Assembly (NCBI RefSeq): GCF_000002985.6
Contig: NC_003281.10
Coordinates: 6,014,001 to 6,078,000, forward strand
From: Caenorhabditis elegans
Taxonomy: Eukaryota; Nematoda; Chromadorea; Rhabditida; Rhabditidae
Direction: 5' to 3'
DNA length: 64,000 bases
Shown piece after piece: positions 49,360 through 64,000 of the stretch; within the stretch, counting starts at the first letter, position 1, and every line of letters starts with the position of its first letter. The position numbers were made by a program, and so were the translations under genes. The notes beneath the pieces are model-generated. The model saw only the letters and a list, made by a program, of their open reading frames with translations, searched no databases and was not told the origin of the DNA.

Positions 49360-50822
49360 GTGAAAAATGTTTTCCACTGATTTTTAAACTTTCATAAGGG
49401 TCCCCTTATGATTCCTCCGATGTTCCAATTTTGATCAAAAGGGTCCCCCCTTATGGTTGAAAAAAGTTTTTCGCCTAAATTTTTTTTTTTGAAAACTTTT
49501 CAAAATTTGCTCAGATGTTACAGAAAATGCAATGTTTGTAGTTTTTTTAGTTTGAATGTTCTAAACACAATTTCAGACCAAAACCTGAGGTGTAGTAGAA
49601 CACCTATGTTCAAAAACGCTTTCACTTTGGATGCTTATATCTCCGTGGAAAAAATTTTTGTGACAAAGCGATCAACTACAAAGTTGTTTATTTTAATCTA
49701 ATGTACAACTTTGTAGTTGAACGTTTTTCTTCAAAAAAATTGGTGGTCGAGATAGGAACAGAAAAAGAAGTGGAAAATAAAAGCATGTAGCTTCCGCAAT
49801 TAACACAACTTTATCTCGACCACCAATTTTTTTGATGAGAAACGTTCAACTACAAAGTTGTACATTAGATTAAGATAATCAACTCTGTAGTTGATCGCTT
49901 TGTCATAAAAATTTTTTCCACGGAGATATAAGCATCCAAAGTGAAAGCGTTTTTGAACATAGGTGTTCTACTACACCTCAGGTTTTCGTTTGAACTCGTG
50001 TTCAGCACATCGAAACTAAAAAAAAACAATCATTTTTACATTTTTCTATAACATCTGATCAAATTATGAAAAGTTTTCAAAAAAAAAATTTCGAAAAAAT
50101 TTTCAAAAGGGGGGATTTGGATTTTTTTTCATAAAAATCGAAAAAAATTTTTTTTCAAAAGTTGTCAAATATTTATCAGATATTGTAGAAATATGTTTAC
50201 TTGTTCGTTTCCATAAGTTTTCGTACCAAATGTGGTGCTTTTTTCGAAAACTAAGAAACTGTAAAAACCTCTATCCCTCTAACAGATCTACCTGATATGC
50301 CAGTTTTTCGAAGTCATGTCCCACATCGGGCAAGCAAGATATCAAAAAATTGTCAACTACGAACTTTTTTAGTTTGTTATGGAACATGTTTCATACTTAA
50401 TAGTTTTTTGCTTTCTGTGCAGAGTACCGAGATATCATCAGTCAAATTCAGTGATGTTTGACTCATAACTAGGTGCTCCTATCTGCTCATCCAAGATGGA
50501 AAAAAGTTACAATAAATAATTTGTCAATCACTTTATTCACAACAACTTTTTAGTTGACAAGTTTTTCATATTTAAGCTGCCTGCGGAGGTAGAACATTTT
50601 GGAAGTACTGACTTTCTATGAACAAGCCAAATTGACTGTTGTATTTTTTTGCCCAGGAGTGCGATTGAGCTATGAAAACTGTGGAAAATACTAAAATATA
50701 CATTTCTTACACAAGTATTGCAGTATTGAAATTTTTTGGAAAAAAATTTTTTCCCAAAATTTTTTCATAAGGGGGTACCCTTATCAAAATTTTAAAATCA
50801 GTGAAAAATATTTTTAATTAAA
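49360..50822. mobile_element. Nested palindromic element
   Basis: The outer ends match in inverted orientation: TTTTCCACTGATTTTTAAAC with CATAAGGGTCCCCTTATG on the left, CATAAGGGGGTACCCTTATC with TTTAAAATCAGTGAAAAATA on the right. A long inner palindrome is centred near 49.78 kb: 49575-49755 is the near-perfect reverse complement of 49800-49985, sharing for example CAACTACAAAGTTG and GGTGGTCGAGATA. The right side has about 600 nt without a partner. It lies inside the larger 48.8-52.6 kb element, so it inserted later. Confidence 0.8.
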
Positions 50823-51138
50823 TTTTTATTGAACTTAACTTTTTTTCAATTATATGTTGGTTTCAATCACAAATCACATTTACGACTCTAAGTGATTTTT
50901 TCTTTTCTACGACTTAATATAAGAGCGAGAAACCATTTCAAAAGAAGCTCCAAACGCAGATGGCAACGACACTCCGAAATAACGGTTGCGCGCCCTCTTT
51001 ACCGTAAATCCTCCTCATTTTCGAAATTATTTTTTCACCATTTTTTTCTTTTACTTCGATTTTTCATAGTTTTCTTCAGCAATTCTTTGATATTTTTGGC
51101 AAAAATAATTATTTTCCGTAAATATACTCGTGTTTCAG

Positions 51139-51835
51139 CATTTCCGACGTTGAGGTGTCGATTCATCCGCGGATCCGACGCGGAATCCATAGAAATGGAG
51201 AGACTCCTGTTAGATTCTTCGCTGGAACTTCTACAGATCTTCGCAGTTTGATTGCCCTGATGCTAGACTCTGATCCGAGAATTCGTCCAACAAGTCGATA
51301 ATCCATGCTACAATTAAAGACCGGAAGTCGGAAATTTGTGCTCAATTTATCAATGTAATCATTAATTTTTTAACCCAAAGTTTTATCAACTCGAATTTTC
51401 AGAATTAGCAGCACACTCCCATCCAAACTCCAGAGACGTCTAAAGTTTATATGGAATCTCTCACCGGAGTGGCTGTTTGCCAAGCATCTTAAGTTGTGGC
51501 TCCATTCGATTTTTCCGATGATGAAAATCCGCCAAACGCTCAACGCCGGCATTGAGCCCCAATTGGATGAACCGGAAAGCCCGCCGAAAATGAACGACAT
51601 TATTGATTGGAAAACTTGGAAAACGGTTGGTTTTGTTGATAAAATATTCGAAAAGTTCCTGGATTCTCGATAACAAACTACAATTTTTCAGAGAAACTGT
51701 GAATCTCGTCGTAATCCCAGTTTTTATCGTCATCGTCAAGTAGCCGGGACAGTTGCACCGAAAGCGCCTCTAATTCATCATAATCATCACACTGGAGATG
51801 GATGCAATTCCAATTTGTGAATATATCTCCGAATG
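51139..51835 (+). pseudogene. Wee1/Myt1-like protein kinase fragment, intron-containing
   Basis: Reading 51139-51354, 51403-51625 and 51692-51820 joins in one frame across two introns with GT-AG ends. The first part contains STDLRSLIALMLDSDPRIRPT, very like kinase subdomain XI (DxRxRPT) of the Wee1/Myt1 family. An in-frame TAA follows at about 51301. The second part, LPSKLQRRLKFIWNLSPEWL, carries on as PEW, LFAKHLKLWLHSIFP. Beyond the final stop, in shifted frames, DNVIDEAPPPNTPTW (about 51873-51917) resembles a C-terminal Cdk-binding tail. The N-terminal two thirds of a kinase are missing. A stop, at least two frameshifts and truncation show it is dead. Retained introns mean genomic capture, not retrocopying. 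Confidence 0.55.
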
Positions 51836-52637
51836 CGACTCACCGGGCAACAGTTAAATTGACCAAATCAGGATAACGTGATCGACGAGGCCCCACCACC
51901 AAACACGCCCACGTGGACTGTGCTATTCGTCAACTGGACGATTATTCATCACGTAAGAAAAATAGTTGAAACTTAATTAAAAACCATTTTTTGTTTTCAG
52001 CGGCTTCAACGATCACCGACTCCTGCCGCCTCGTGGCCTCGAAACGTGTGAGAGAACAACGGAGAAGCGGACATACATCGACCAACACGTCGTCATCCGA
52101 TTAATTTTCGATTTTTCTTTTTTTTTCAAATTTTATTTTATTTTTTATAAAATAAAAATTTATATGAACTATCAATTGTTATTAATGAACCGCAAATTTA
52201 AAATATATGGCGAATAATGGGGGTGGCAGCTAGCTGGTCACCCGACGAATATTCGCATGACGCGGTTTACCTGTGTTATTTTTTGTAGTTGTCACATTTA
52301 TCAATTCATTTCATCGTATTACGCGCATGGCAGATTTGGCGCAATGGATAGTGATGATGAACGAAGAGCAAAGGACCAAGGGATCGAGATAAAGAAAAAT
52401 AATGTTAAGAAGCTGCAAGAGTCTGCAGAAACATGATAGAAAGCTGCAATACCTGCAAGCGCTTCGATTTGTTTTTCGCGCTTCGATTTGTTTTTCACGC
52501 CAAGTTTTGCCAACCTCTGCAGATTTCTGCAACTTCATAACAGTTTCTTGCAACTTTATATAATTGTTTTTATTAAGTTGCAGAAGTTTGCTAAGAAGCT
52601 GCAAGCGTGCGCTATAAAGTTGCAACGTTTTACCGAG

Positions 52638-53675
52638 TATTGCAGTGGGAAGTGATCTAATTTGAAAAAGTCTCAAAATTTTCAAATTTGTCAGCGGAAA
52701 CTAAGCATGACGTCACAAACATTACTGGAACAGTTTTACCCTTATTGAACAGTGAAGCCACGCCTGTTGTGGTCTGTTGTGGAGTTTCTAAGCGCAATTT
52801 ATCACATTTTACAGTCTATTTTTGATGCCAACTACCTAGCACTTGTGTTTCATGGTCTTCATATTCTCAGTGCCTTATTTATTTCCATCCGTTCAGCTTA
52901 AAGGTTTCAACCTATAATTTTAGGCGTTCTCTATCATCATCTTCCCCCGTCCATCCTCCGTTTCTCTCATCCTCCATATGTTCTCTTTTCAACAAGTATT
53001 CCATATCTACCTGTCTTCTCTATTTCCATTCCGCGCCCGGTTCATTTTTCTCGTTTATATTTAGTAGTGAAGCTGAATCAAAAAGTCAGTTGTCATTTAC
53101 ATTCACATCAAAGAGTTCTTTCCTATTTTTGGGTGGAAGAAGATGAAAAAGAGGGCAAGGTTGACGTCAATATGACGGAGATTTTTTTGTTTTGAAGAGA
53201 TTATTTATTTTGAATATTCAGATATGTAGGTTGGTTGGAATAATAGTTTGAAATTTGAATTTCTTCTAGTGAGCCTTTACCACTTGAAACTATTGTAGAT
53301 AAGAATGTCGTTTTCGAACGTATTATGTTGGCATTGAAAAACCTAGAATTTTATTTGAACTTATTGAATGTATAAATTCCTTTTAAAAAATTTCAAAATC
53401 TTCAAATAGCTCGAAATTTCTCAACTATACTTATTTTGTTGCCGCACATTCAAACTTTCTCTGAATGCGCATTCACACTTTGCCCATCATATTTTCCTTT
53501 TTCAAAAAACACCGCTAGTAGAAAGGAAATAGTTGTGATCTCAAGCACTGTCTTAAAAAAAAACCCCCTACAAACGGTGATTGCCGAGTTGCCCATTGAA
53601 AACAAAACTCTCTTCCACTTTTTCTCTGTTCTCTAAATCCCTAACTCTACTTTCTGCCGAGCACTTTTTCATTCG
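52638..53675. promoter_or_regulatory. Far upstream region of mapk-15
   Basis: AT- and CT-rich sequence between the transposon-like element and the mapk-15 promoter. No gene or repeat was identified. The 66-codon ORF at 53436-53636 is pyrimidine-rich and probably chance. Confidence 0.45.
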
Positions 53676-53689
53676 GTTACCATGACAAT
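53676..53689 (-). promoter_or_regulatory. X-box (RFX/DAF-19 site) of mapk-15
   Basis: On the minus strand ATTGTCATGGTAAC fits RYYNYYATRRNRAC at all positions. It lies 202 bp upstream of the mapk-15 ATG. The ERK7/8 orthologue is known from work in nematodes and mammals to act in cilia, so DAF-19 control is plausible. Confidence 0.75.
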
Positions 53690-53843
53690 TTCTTCATCTC
53701 CTTCTTCTCTTCCTCTTCTTTTTCTTTTTCTTCGTTCAACTATTCTAGAGCCGCCGCCACCACTCTTTCCGTCTACTCCCACACCTTAATCGATGCTCTC
53801 TTTTTTACTTTTTCTTTTTTCAAATAATATTTTCTTTCACTTT

Positions 53844-53856
53844 CCAAAGATTTCAG
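53844..53856 (+). promoter_or_regulatory. Trans-splice-like acceptor of mapk-15
   Basis: TCCAAAGATTTCAG ends 34 nt before the ATG in a pyrimidine-rich stretch, a usual position for spliced-leader addition in Caenorhabditis. Confidence 0.45.
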
Positions 53857-53890
53857 CTGACCACACGGGTACCATTCGGAGTTTTGCACA

Positions 53891-57792
<3,902 letters not shown>

Positions 57793-60700
57793 TTTTTAAA
57801 AATGGAAGTAGACTTTTTTGTTCTTAGATTTTCAGTATTGTCAGGAGCAGCCCTCTCCAGACAATTCTGTAAAATGTTCAACTAATGGCATTATTTAGTG
57901 TTTGCTGTTTCATTTTCTTCATTCTTTTTTCCTTCAAAACTAGTATCATTGTGATGGTTGTTTTGCGGTTATTGACCAATTTCTCTAGTCAGTTCTTACC
58001 ATTTTTTGCAATACTTTTTGAAAATGCATTAAAATAATTATAACTAAAAATATTTATTGAGTTCAATAATAAACGGGTTGAATAAACTTTCTACAAATTT
58101 TTGATTCGGGTTTTAGATATGGAGTAGCGTCAATATGTGTATTGCTTTAAACAGCATTGGAAAATCAAATTTCTTTATGAGGCGTGTTTAAAAATAATTT
58201 TCCAGATTCAAATGAAAAGTTAACAAAGTCTAACTTGTCGTCGCGGAATTTATTAATTTAATTAATCCGTTGAAATATAGCCCCGTTCTATAGATGTTTC
58301 GAACCACCGACATTTTTTTCATGCTTTTTTTTTAATTTTTGAAACCTTTTTTTTAATTAAAAAAAAGTATCATCTCGAAATTCAGCTTTTCTAGGAGATT
58401 TTATATATTTTATGTAAAAACATATTAAAGTTCTGAAACGTTTAAAAGTCGATCTCGTTTAAAAGTCAAACTAAGAAAATTATCGATATACATTTCAAAT
58501 ATTTATTTTTTCTATACCGTAAAGCTTGAAAAATGTTCCCCTCGTTTTCTTTACCTAATACTTTTTTATTAAATTTGTTTCGTAAAATAATCCACCCCTC
58601 AAAAATAAAATCTGCCTAACAATCTAAATTCGATAATAGGAAAAATTGCGCGCAATTTTCACAAATGAGAAGTATTCGAATAAATTTCAAGGTCACACTT
58701 TTCTTATTTCTCTCCCTCATTTCGCTTCCTCCAAATAAAACTTTAAAATTCATTTGCAATTCGTCACTTTTTTGAATTTGCCGCCTCCATTCATTTTAGG
58801 CTTCTTTTCAAGTGACAAAACTCTGCAAAAATGAATTCATTAAATCTTCTTCCGCCCTTTGTTTGGAATTAAAAATGAGTCAGAAAACATTTTTCAATTA
58901 AAATTCTTTTTGCCCCCAAAATTCTCAATTTTCATACCCAAATATATCCGATTCTTTACCAAAATTGCCCTTTTTCATTCAAATCCATTCTTCCCCATTA
59001 AACGTCTTTCTCTACTTGACCATCTGTCGAAGCGAATTTCAAATAATCGAGGAAAAGAAATAAATATTATTAAACATTTCTTTCCTCTTTCTCTCTTTTC
59101 TGTCCGATTATTCTGATTGTTTTTCTCATTAGCATTGGACCTTGACTAATTCAATATACGTTGATATTTAATTTATACATATAAATTATATCAATGTTTG
59201 CATTCAACATTATATAGATTAGCATTCTATACATTCCACCCTTTTCAAGGTTTTCTATATATTGCCTTTTTAAGAAAATTGAATATCTAAAAAAAAGTAA
59301 AATAGATAACAATGATTTTAATCGACAAATAAAACTCTTTACAATTATTTTAAGTATATTTTAATTTCAAATTTCTATTTGAAAAGAAAAAAGTAATTTT
59401 TCAGAGATACTCAAAAGAAACATTTTTAAAAACAAGCGTACTAATATTTTTTGTTAAGCACGAAAATTACAAGGTTTTTAAATCACTTTATTTTGCAGAT
59501 ATTTAGGTAGAGATACATAAAACATGTGGAACCATGCAAAGCTTGACGAATTTTTCTATAATTTCAATTTATCCACTATCACATGAAATATCATTTCCGG
59601 GAATTTACCCACTTTTACTCATTTTCAAAGTACGCACAGAAACATTTCAGAATTTCTTTTTTATTTTATCATTGCCACTTTATAATCAAGTCTACATTCA
59701 AATTTCGATTTCCCATTTTCTGACGAATAATAAAAATGCATAAGACGCAATATAATTGAAGTAATAATATTAATAATAAGTCATATAATTATTCATTTTA
59801 TTGTCTTCTATATCTTTCTGTGTCTCTCTTCGCCCAAACCTTTCCTTCTTTGTCTTCTTTCTCTGTGTTTCCAAACTTACAGTGGTCTCTCTCATTATTT
59901 AATATTATTTAATGACCATCCGACCAAAAGATGCTCGAGGGACACTCTTGAGTTGACAGTCGATAGTAACATCAAAAAGTTAATTTTTTCTATTCATTTT
60001 AACATTATTCTTTAACCGGTTCTGCGCGCCTACAACCGCCCCCACTACCGCCTCATTTGAATGTTTAATTCATTTTTCTTTTTCCTTTTTTCATAAATAA
60101 CCTTCACATTTTCTCATTTCACTTTCTATTTGTTTCCTCTCTTTTGAAAATGTAATTGTCTTTGAAAGAGAGAAAATGGTTGTGAAAGATGATGGAATTC
60201 TTATTTTATTTATTGAACGAATTCATTCCTGTTTTTTTAAACAAAGCGAAAAAGTTACTTTTCTTTTTTCTGCTTCACTTTTATTTTTATTTTTTTCATT
60301 TTCCTTAAAGTTTTGGAATTTTTTTTTAAATATTTTCTGGTGCGTCAATTTTACAAACTAGGTATATCTTAAAGGGACAAATTCCAACTTATTTATAGTG
60401 TAAAAAATTGAGAGCTTTTTTTCGGTGATCGATAAGGCTGCAATACTTTGTAGGTACATGCGTGTGCATTTCTGCCTACCTTATAATCTGAATTTTGACG
60501 GAAACGTGTTTTTCATTGCAATCTTTTCTTATGAAAATGAATATGCGCCCTTTTGCATTAGGCCTGCATGTACACCGGCAGGCGTACGTTGACTGGATAA
60601 CATGCAAGAATTTTTGTGCCTACACATGAGCCGGATTTTTTTCATGTGTCAACATGTTTTTTTTGACAGTTCACAAAACTTTGACTAACAATCCAAATTT

Positions 60701-63700
60701 CAATATGAATATTTTGTTTCAAAATCAATAAAAATGTTATATATATTGTATAATATAATATAATAAAAGCTCTCTTCTTCTCCTCTTTCCCTTCCATCTT
60801 TCACTTCGTTCATTTCCAATTCCTCCGCCCCGATGGCTAGCCTGTCGTTATGTTTGTTGTAAATTGTACATTACATTTCACATTTTGTATATAATACATA
60901 AATATATATATACATTCATTTTATTATTTATTTATGTATTCATCATATCTCTCTGCCGCTACCCAGCACCTCGCTTCACATTTTGTATAAATAAATTTTT
61001 TTTTCACTTCTTCCCAAGCTTTTCGTCCCATTTTTTCTACTGTAATCTTTGAGCCCTCAGGCATTTCTCATTATTCATTTTAATTTGATTAAGTTGAATA
61101 AAATGTAAAGAATTTTTTCTCTGGTTGTGGGAAAAATATTTGCTAAAGCCTAACTTGATCTTGAGATTAAAATTTTTTGTTTCGTTTCGACGGAGGCAAA
61201 GAAGAAAAATTGTGTTTTTTTGTGTAACAAGAAAGAGAAAATGGCTAATCTTAAGCGAAACGTTTATGTGTTTTATTACTTTTTTTCTTAAAATTTCTTC
61301 ATTTTTTCCTGCTGTCGTTGAAACAATGAGGGTGTTTTTCTTTTTGCTGGCTTTGCTAGAAATGATCAAAAATTAATAGTTTTTGAAAAAATTTCAATTT
61401 ATTTTTTTGAAAATAAGAACCAGTTTTCTTCATGTTTGAAGTGGAACCAAAGTTTGAAAAATTATTACTTTGAAAAAAAACTTTTTGATTAAATAAAAGT
61501 TGTCTAGCCATTCTGTTGGTTTTTACTTATCAATTTATTTTTCAAGAAAAATTAATTTCTTAGTTTTGACATCAGCGATTCCAAAAACAAAAGTTTTGAA
61601 TGTATTCCGTGCTCATATGGATGTTTTAAAAAATTGCCGCTGATTTTCGTTTTCAGATTTTTCGATAATTTTTGATCGAAAAGGGGTACTGTGCAAGATT
61701 TGGTAAGTAAAAATAAACTAAAATCCCTGCAAAAAATACAATTTTTTAGATATCTTGTTGGTAAGTTAACAAAGTATTCAATTTGGAGTTTTGGGAATTT
61801 CAAACCCTCGAAATTTTTATTAAAAATTATCAAAACAATTTTGATTAAAACAACTTCGAAGACATCAAACTAACACCAATTTTATATATTTAAGTATATT
61901 TTTCCTCAATTAAAAAAGTGCATTTTAAGGTGTGTGTGTGTGTGTGTCGTGTGCTGCTTTCGTGTGCTCATTGAGCAAATTTGGGCCTGTTAGAAAACGA
62001 AAAGAAAAGGCTGGCGAATCGAAAAATAAATAAATAAATTCGCTTTTGCTTCCCACCTCTCGTTTTGCCTGTCAATTCTGAGTTTTGTTCCGCGGCCCCG
62101 TTCATTTTGATTTATTTGTTCGATTTCTTAAAAATCATTCTCAAATCACTACCTCCTCGCTTTTATCGAAAAAGTCGTGATTCTTTTCCGGATTGCTTTT
62201 TCGTTATTTTATTTTCTAGCTAGATTTGTTTCTTTTTTTTTAAAAGTTTTCACTCGGTTTTCAGAAACAGCTCAGCCGTGGGTATCGAAAATTTTTGTCC
62301 AAATGACCAATAGTCCAAAGGTTTGTAGATCAAACTTTCTTTGTTATAAGGAGCACCGTTTTTTTATTCTACTAGTCTATTTTTTAACATTTTTTCACCA
62401 CGAATTTAGAAAATCAGGTCAACATCTAAAAGAGCACAGAGAAGCGAGAGTGTCTAGCTTTTCTACGATCTCTCTCCCTCTCTCTAAAGTTCTCATCTTC
62501 AAAGACAATTTATAAATCAAACTCCATCAACTTATAATATGTGTCCTAGCATATACTATTAGAATTAGTAAAACATTTTCCCAATTCATTTTGTATTCAA
62601 AAACCTGCTTTCACTTCTTCTTCTCCTCTACCATTCTTTTCTTTTTTCCCAACCACCTCCACATTCAAATCGTTTTGCGCATAATGAAAAAATGGCTGAA
62701 GAAACAGAGAAATAGTGTACGAGACGAAGAGATGCAGACCGCATATGGGTACACATTTTTAGTGTAAATCACACTATTTATTTTACAATTTGCAATTTTC
62801 GAGCGTCGTTTTTTATTTCGTCATTTTGTTTTTTGATGACAATGGGCGTTTTGTTTTAAGATATTTAGAAATTTATTTTTGTTAGAAATGTAAATGTAAT
62901 TTTTTTTTTTAACTAAACCGATGACTTCGAGTTTTTGAAAATAGTGAAAAAAAAGTTAATAGAATTTTTGAATATTATTTTTCAAAAAGTCAATAGAACA
63001 TTTTAAAAAGTAGAAAATTGTACCTACATGGAAAACTTACATAGTTTGCCGAATTGTCGAGTTTAGGTCAAAGTACAATTGAAATATTTAATGCTAAAAG
63101 GCCAGTAATATATACAAATTGCCCCTGTGCATCCATCACCCATTCTCTGCCTGCATCATCATCATATTATTTAATATATACATTTATAATAAAATATAAA
63201 TATATTTATGTGTGCTCTCTCTCTCCCTTCATTCCTCTCCCATTTCCCTCCTCCCTCCAGCTATATACAACCCTATGCTGCGTCTCTTCGTCCTGCCCAC
63301 TGTCTCCCTATTTTTGTTGAAAATTTTTTTTCAACAAGCGAAATGTATAAATAATATCATATTTTTCCACTCGCCCGCACCCCGCCCCCTTCGACGCATT
63401 TTTCTCATTTTACGATTTTGAGAGAAAACATTTCTATTTATTTTCATTTTTTGTGGAAAATGTAATTGCTTTTTTTTCATTCTGTAAATTTGAGATTTAA
63501 AATTCAAAATATTTTTAATTTAATTATTTCTACTTCTTTTTCAAAAACTGTCAAGGCATTCATTTGGTAGGACGGCAAAAGGGGTGTAATTAGAAAATTG
63601 AATTTTTCAATTTCAAAAAAAAAACTTGGGAAAAAAATCTGCGGAAAGTGGTGGAGGGTAAAAACCTGTTTTTGATCTATTCAATTGATTCAATGCTGCA

Positions 63701-64000
63701 ATACAATAATACACAATTTTTAACTGAAAATTGTAAATAAATGTGAATGAGGAGGTTGCGGGCGCACCGGCCTTGAGAGAGGTTATGGGAGTGAAGATGA
63801 AGAAAAGTTTTATTTGATTTTCAATGTTTTAATGTTTATTATAGACCTATTTTTTAGTTTTTTATAAAAATATCCTGATTAGACTCCTCCAATTTTCTTC
63901 ATATCTTAATTTTTAAAAAGTTTCATTAAATAAAGAATCCCCGATTGCCAAAAGCCTCCTTCTGAAACTCCAAGTCTCTCCAATTCTGGCATTATTAATT
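57793..64000. other. 6.2 kb AT-rich region without a recognisable gene
   Basis: 3' flank of mapk-15 (AATAAA hexamers near 58.06 kb) followed by long AT- and CT-rich sequence. I see no ORF with a domain on either strand, and no tRNA. Features are simple: a GT microsatellite at about 61930-61947, GGCAGG-type repeat pieces at 60.45-60.60 kb, CT-rich blocks near 62.47 and 63.2 kb. It may be regulatory sequence of a gene beyond the window. Confidence 0.55.
61930..61947. repeat. (GT)n microsatellite
   Basis: Nine GT units in a gene-free region. Confidence 0.9.

Larger units (their letters stand above)
48837..52637. mobile_element. 3.8 kb DNA-transposon-like element with long subterminal repeats
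   Basis: The left end CTCGGTAAAACGTTGCAACTT (48837 on) is the reverse complement of the right end (to 52637), with only small differences over about 45 bp. Inner matching blocks, GTAAACCGCGTCATGCGA (about 49002) against TCGCATGACGCGGTTTAC (about 52253), show the inverted repeats reach further in. Both termini contain several copies of GCAACTTCTT-type motifs (three on the left, about seven on the right in inverted form). No transposase was recognised. The interior contains a nested palindrome and a kinase-like pseudogene. Class is uncertain; long inverted repeats with captured host sequence are reminiscent of Mutator-like elements. Confidence 0.8.

Noticed and set aside
61037-61376. Complementary ORFs in the right-hand gene-free region
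   Set aside because: AT-rich, Lys/Phe/Asn-dominated on both strands, as expected by chance.

Overview
The window is nematode nuclear DNA, almost certainly Caenorhabditis. It is AT-rich, has many short introns with TTTTCAG-type 3' splice sites, pyrimidine-rich trans-splice-like acceptors just upstream of start codons, large palindromic DNA elements, and nematode-specific gene families. The gene set (npp-10, cyk-3, an IFT139 gene, T-box genes, mapk-15) matches what I remember of C. elegans chromosome III around cosmids ZK328 and C05D10. That placement is from memory, not from a search. All gene models were spliced by hand. For most multi-exon genes the summed exon length is a multiple of three, which supports the exon boundaries.

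Layout. 1-5.5 kb (-): npp-10, the Nup98/Nup96 precursor, with its 3' end cut off by the window edge. 6.2-10.4 kb (+): cyk-3, an EF-hand ubiquitin protease divergent from npp-10. 11.1-12.8 kb (-): T-box gene A. 14.9-16.6 kb (-): an F-box gene with a lysine-rich insert. A tentative small + strand gene (14.1-17.2 kb) carries the F-box gene inside its intron. 18.7-25.4 kb (-): IFT139 homologue, with a perfect RFX/DAF-19 X-box 76 bp upstream and a 1.2 kb palindromic element in one intron. 26.0-31.1 kb (+) and 35.3-41.8 kb (-): two related secreted repeat proteins in inverted orientation around T-box gene B (31.8-32.9 kb, -). The right-hand copy carries three galectin-like domains; the left-hand copy has a frameshift. 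42.3 kb (-): tRNA-Ser(GCT). 43.1-44.4 kb (+): a four-pass, claudin-like membrane protein. 48.8-52.6 kb: a DNA-transposon-like element that contains a nested palindrome and a decayed Wee1/Myt1-like kinase fragment with introns. 53.9-57.8 kb (+): mapk-15 (ERK7/8), with a second X-box about 200 bp upstream. 57.8-64 kb: no gene found.

How the genes relate. There is no operon-like chain. The clearest shared theme is cilia: the IFT139 gene and mapk-15 both have a consensus X-box at a promoter-proximal position. The most unusual stretches are the inverted pair of secreted repeat/galectin genes, with recent gene-conversion-like identity and lesions, and the 48.8-52.6 kb element that appears to have captured part of a host kinase gene.
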